Below are positions 61,509-64,000 of a DNA stretch of 64,000 nucleotides, one piece after another. A model generated the notes under the pieces. It was not told where the DNA came from. It searched no databases and worked only from the letters and a program-made list of their open reading frames with translations. Source of the DNA: Streptomyces sp. SCSIO 75703. Lineage in GTDB: Bacteria; Actinomycetota; Actinomycetes; Streptomycetales; Streptomycetaceae. The position numbers and the translations under genes were made by a program. Where the stretch lies: NCBI RefSeq assembly GCF_036607905.1, contig NZ_CP144555.1:2046001-2110000 (forward strand), read 5' to 3'. The number at the start of each line of letters is the position of its first letter. Positions within the stretch are counted from its first letter, which is position 1.

Positions 61509-62789
61509 TCACTTCTCCCCGGGGGCGCCGTCCTTCGCCCCGTCGGCGGCGCCGTCCTTCGCCCCGTCGGCGGGGGCGGACCCGTCGGAGGCGTCGTCGG
61601 CCGCGGTGGCCTCGACCTCCGCGGCGACCGCCGCCGAGGTGGCCGCCGACTCGGCCAGCACCTCGTCGGCCACGCCCTCGGCCGCCTCCTTGGCGGCGGA
61701 GAGCAGCACCACGTCCTGCGGCGCCTGGTCGGCGAAGTTCTCCGGGTGGTGGCAGGCCACCCGCTGGCCGGGCCGCAGCTCCTTCAGCGGCGGCTCGGTG
61801 GTGGTGCAGATCTGCGTCGCCTTCCAGCACCGGGTGTGGAAGCGGCAGCCGCTCGGCGGCGAGATCGGCGAGGGCACGTCGCCCTGGAGCAGGATGCGTT
61901 CGCTCCGGGCCGACTTGCGCGAGGGGTCCGGCACGGGCACCGCGGACAGCAGCGCCTTGGTGTACGGGTGCATCGGCGACTTGTAGAGCTGGTCGCGGTC
62001 GGCCAGCTCCATGATCTTGCCGAGGTACATCACCGCGATCCGGTCCGAGACGTGCCGCACCACGGACAGGTCGTGCGCGATGATCACGTACGTCAGGCCC
62101 AGTTCCGTCTGGAGGTCGTCCAGCAGGTTGACCACCTGGGCCTGGATGGACACGTCGAGCGCGGAGACCGGCTCGTCGGCCACGACCAGCTTCGGGTTGA
62201 GCGCGAGCGCGCGGGCGATGCCGATGCGCTGGCGCTGGCCGCCGGAGAACTCGTGCGGGTAGCGGTTGTAGTGCTCGGGGTTGAGCCCGACCACCGACAG
62301 CAGCCGCTGCACCTCCTTCTTGACGCCGCCCTCGGGCTCGACGCCCTGGAGCTTGAAGGGGGCGCTGACGATGGTGCCGATGGTGTGGCGCGGGTTCAGC
62401 GAGGAGTACGGGTCCTGGAAGATCATCTGCACGTCGCGGCGCAGCGGGCGCATCCCGCCGACCCCGAGGTGGGTGATGTCCTTGCCCTCGAACTCGATCG
62501 AGCCCGCGGTCGGCTCCAGCAGCCGGGTGATCAGCCGGCCCATGGTCGACTTGCCGCAGCCCGACTCGCCCACGACGCCCAGGGTCTCGCCGGCCCTGAC
62601 CTCGAAGTCGATGCCGTCGACCGCGCGCACCGCGCCGACCTGCCGTTGCAGCAGCCCCTTCTTGATGGGGAAGTGCTTCTGCAGCCCGGTCACCTTCAGC
62701 AGGATCTCGCCGGGTGCGGCGCCCTTCGTGAGGGTGGCGCCGCTCGTGGCGGGGGTGGTCACCGCTTGGTCCTCTGCCTTGTCACTCAC
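61509..62789 (-). CDS. oppF: Oligopeptide ABC transporter ATP-binding protein
   Basis: 426 aa. Walker [10 protein letters not shown] (residues 74-82), Q-loop [11 protein letters not shown], signature LSGGQ as [17 protein letters not shown], Walker [15 protein letters not shown] and switch His in [12 protein letters not shown]. The oligo_HPY tail ([13 protein letters not shown]...[11 protein letters not shown]) identifies OppF/DppF. Beyond it is a low-complexity Ala/Glu/Asp tail; its end contains an exact 24-bp tandem duplication. GTG 62789 overlaps the oppD stop by 4 nt (GTGA). Confidence 0.94.
   Translation of the reverse strand: MSDKAEDQAVTTPATSGATLTKGAAPGEILLKVTGLQKHFPIKKGLLQRQVGAVRAVDGIDFEVRAGETLGVVGESGCGKSTMGRLITRLLEPTAGSIEFEGKDITHLGVGGMRPLRRDVQMIFQDPYSSLNPRHTIGTIVSAPFKLQGVEPEGGVKKEVQRLLSVVGLNPEHYNRYPHEFSGGQRQRIGIARALALNPKLVVADEPVSALDVSIQAQVVNLLDDLQTELGLTYVIIAHDLSVVRHVSDRIAVMYLGKIMELADRDQLYKSPMHPYTKALLSAVPVPDPSRKSARSERILLQGDVPSPISPPSGCRFHTRCWKATQICTTTEPPLKELRPGQRVACHHPENFADQAPQDVVLLSAAKEAAEGVADEVLAESAATSAAVAAEVEATAADDASDGSAPADGAKDGAADGAKDGAPGEK
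61525..61572. repeat. Exact 24-bp tandem duplication in the oppF 3' end
   Basis: 61525-61548 and 61549-61572 are identical. The copies encode two [12 protein letters not shown] octapeptide blocks (read [14 protein letters not shown]) at the end of the acidic tail. In-frame, length multiple of 3; probably slippage. Confidence 0.9.
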
Positions 62790-63883
62790 AGCTTCGGCGC
62801 AATCTCTTCGGTCCAGATACGCTCCCGCTGCTCCTGCGACATGTGGCAGGCGGCCCAGTGGTTGCTGCCGACCTCGGACAGCTCCGGGCGGACCGTGCGG
62901 GTGATGTCGTCCTTCGGCACGTCGGCGTACGGGCAGCGCGGGTTGAAGGCGCAGCCGGACGGGAGGTTGATCAGGGAGGGCGGGGAGCCCTTGACCGGGA
63001 TCAGGCGTTCCTGCTGGTCGCGGTCGAGGCGCGGCATCGAGCCCAGCAGTCCCCAGGTGTAGGGGTGGCGGGGCTGGTAGAACACCTTCTCGGACGGTCC
63101 CCGCTCGACGCAGCGCCCGCCGTACATCACCAGGAGGTCGTCGGCCAGTTCGGCGACGACGCCCAGGTCGTGGGTGATGACGATGACCGCGGAGCCGAAC
63201 TCCTTCTGCAGATCGCGGATGAGGTCGAGGATCTGCGCCTGGACGGTCACGTCCAGGGCGGTCGTCGGCTCGTCCGCGATGAGCAGTTCGGGGTTGTTGA
63301 CCAGCGACATGGCGATCATCGCGCGCTGGCGCATACCGCCGGAGAACTCGTGCGGGTAGTTGTCCACCCGCTTGTCCGGCTGCGGGATGCCGACGCGGTC
63401 GAGCATCTCCACGGCCCGGCGCCGGGCCGTCTTCTTGTCCACGTCGTGGTGGATGCGGTACGCCTCCACGATCTGCTGGCCGATCGTGTAGTACGGGTGC
63501 AGCGCGGACAGCGGGTCCTGGAAGATCATCGCCATCTGCCGGCCACGCAGCTTGCGCACGTGGTCGGGGTCGGCGGAGAGCAGTTCGGTGCCGTCCAGCC
63601 AGATCTCGCCGGATATCCGGGCCTTGCGCTTGCCGTACTGGCCGGCGGTGTGCAGGCCCATGATGCCGAGCGAGGTCACCGACTTGCCGGAGCCGGACTC
63701 GCCGACGATGCCGAGGGTCTTGCCCTTCTCCAGCGTGAAGGTGAGTCCGTCGACGGACTTGACCAGGCCGTCGTCGGTCGGGAAGTGCACCTTCAGGTCG
63801 CGGACTTCCAGGAAGGCACTCGGCGCGGGCGAGGTGCCGGCGGGTTCCGCCACGGCGGCCTGGCTCTTGCTGAGTTCGGTCAT
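62786..63883 (-). CDS. oppD: Oligopeptide ABC transporter ATP-binding protein
   Basis: 365 aa. Walker A GESGSGKS (61-68), signature [17 protein letters not shown], Walker [14 protein letters not shown] and [11 protein letters not shown]. The C-terminal oligo_HPY region with [16 protein letters not shown] and [11 protein letters not shown]...WAACH has the conserved Cys set. ATG 63883 overlaps the permease stop as ATGA. With OppF it powers peptide import (or related substrates, such as nickel or opines). Confidence 0.95.
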   Translation of the reverse strand: MTELSKSQAAVAEPAGTSPAPSAFLEVRDLKVHFPTDDGLVKSVDGLTFTLEKGKTLGIVGESGSGKSVTSLGIMGLHTAGQYGKRKARISGEIWLDGTELLSADPDHVRKLRGRQMAMIFQDPLSALHPYYTIGQQIVEAYRIHHDVDKKTARRRAVEMLDRVGIPQPDKRVDNYPHEFSGGMRQRAMIAMSLVNNPELLIADEPTTALDVTVQAQILDLIRDLQKEFGSAVIVITHDLGVVAELADDLLVMYGGRCVERGPSEKVFYQPRHPYTWGLLGSMPRLDRDQQERLIPVKGSPPSLINLPSGCAFNPRCPYADVPKDDITRTVRPELSEVGSNHWAACHMSQEQRERIWTEEIAPKL

Positions 63884-64000
63884 GCGAGCCTCACTCGGGG
63901 GTCGATCACGGCGTACAGGACGTCCACCACGAGGTTGGCGATGAGCACCGCGAGGGAAGTGATCAGGACGACGCCCAGGATGAAGGGCAGGTCCTGGTTC
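63880..64000 (-). CDS. oppC: OppC-type permease, C-terminal end only
   Basis: Minus-strand frame entering from the right edge, 39 codons visible, ending [19 protein letters not shown], the usual end of DppC/OppC inner-membrane subunits (last span then DPR). Stop TGA overlaps the oppD start. Identity rests on the short C-terminus and context. Confidence 0.8.
   Translation of the reverse strand, partial: NQDLPFILGVVLITSLAVLIANLVVDVLYAVIDPRVRLA

Overview
This is about 64 kb of very GC-rich chromosome with the codon use, ribosome-binding sites and gene families of a Streptomyces. The strongest pointers are two complete four-gene 'conservons', a BCCP-free acyl-CoA carboxylase beta/epsilon pair, bldA-type TTA codons confined to a mobile element, and a gene order that, from memory, follows the S. 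coelicolor core chromosome from about SCO5544 down to about SCO5478. No rRNA, tRNA, CRISPR array or prophage is visible. Species cannot be fixed from the sequence alone.

Layout. 1-9781: two tandem conservons (cvnABCD twice), each with a membrane sensor kinase, a roadblock protein, a DUF742 protein and a small Ras-like GTPase. 9796-12167: a double terminator, then accE and accB (malonyl/methylmalonyl-CoA supply) on the minus strand. 12168-14255: a YceI protein under a palindromic operator and a Gly-rich membrane protein. 14350-18788: branched-chain amino acid genes cimA, ilvE and leuB, with a leader-peptide attenuator before cimA. 18875-19816: a 43-aa protein and an AAC(2')-like acetyltransferase. 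19896-23880: the proline degradation operon (ProDH, P5CDH) with a divergent PucR-type regulator. 24236-29883: serA and ilvB-ilvH-ilvC with a second leader-peptide attenuator. 29917-36590: a GGDEF/degenerate-EAL protein, a 2-hydroxyacid dehydrogenase, an aldo/keto reductase and a GSDH-type lipoprotein.

36590-38490 is the accessory island: a complete IS630-family element bounded by inverted repeats and a TA duplication, carrying a transposase and a tail-to-tail VOC (glyoxalase-fold) passenger gene, both with one TTA codon. It sits in a CTAG shared by the stop codons of the gene on its left and of a decayed IS481-type transposase on its right, so neither reading frame was cut.

38772-64000: housekeeping core again. 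It holds a membrane protein, a GNAT/MMPL pair, gatC-gatA-(79-aa protein)-gatB, the c-di-GMP enzyme rmdB, ligA with a MetE-like gene, an SDR, a LOG-family protein, DUF427, a hydrolase, mnmA and its sulfur donor (NifS/IscS-type cysteine desulfurase), a Tat-type amidase, small membrane proteins, a TetR regulator, a thioesterase, a TRIC-type channel, and the downstream end of an oligopeptide ABC transporter operon (oppC end, oppD, oppF) running off the right edge.

The genes link up in several ways. IlvB/H, IlvC, CimA, LeuB and IlvE make branched-chain amino acids, two of the transcripts carrying Ile/Leu/Val-codon leader peptides. GatCAB and MnmA with the desulfurase act on tRNA. The two conservons and two c-di-GMP proteins are signalling modules typical of the Streptomyces developmental programme.
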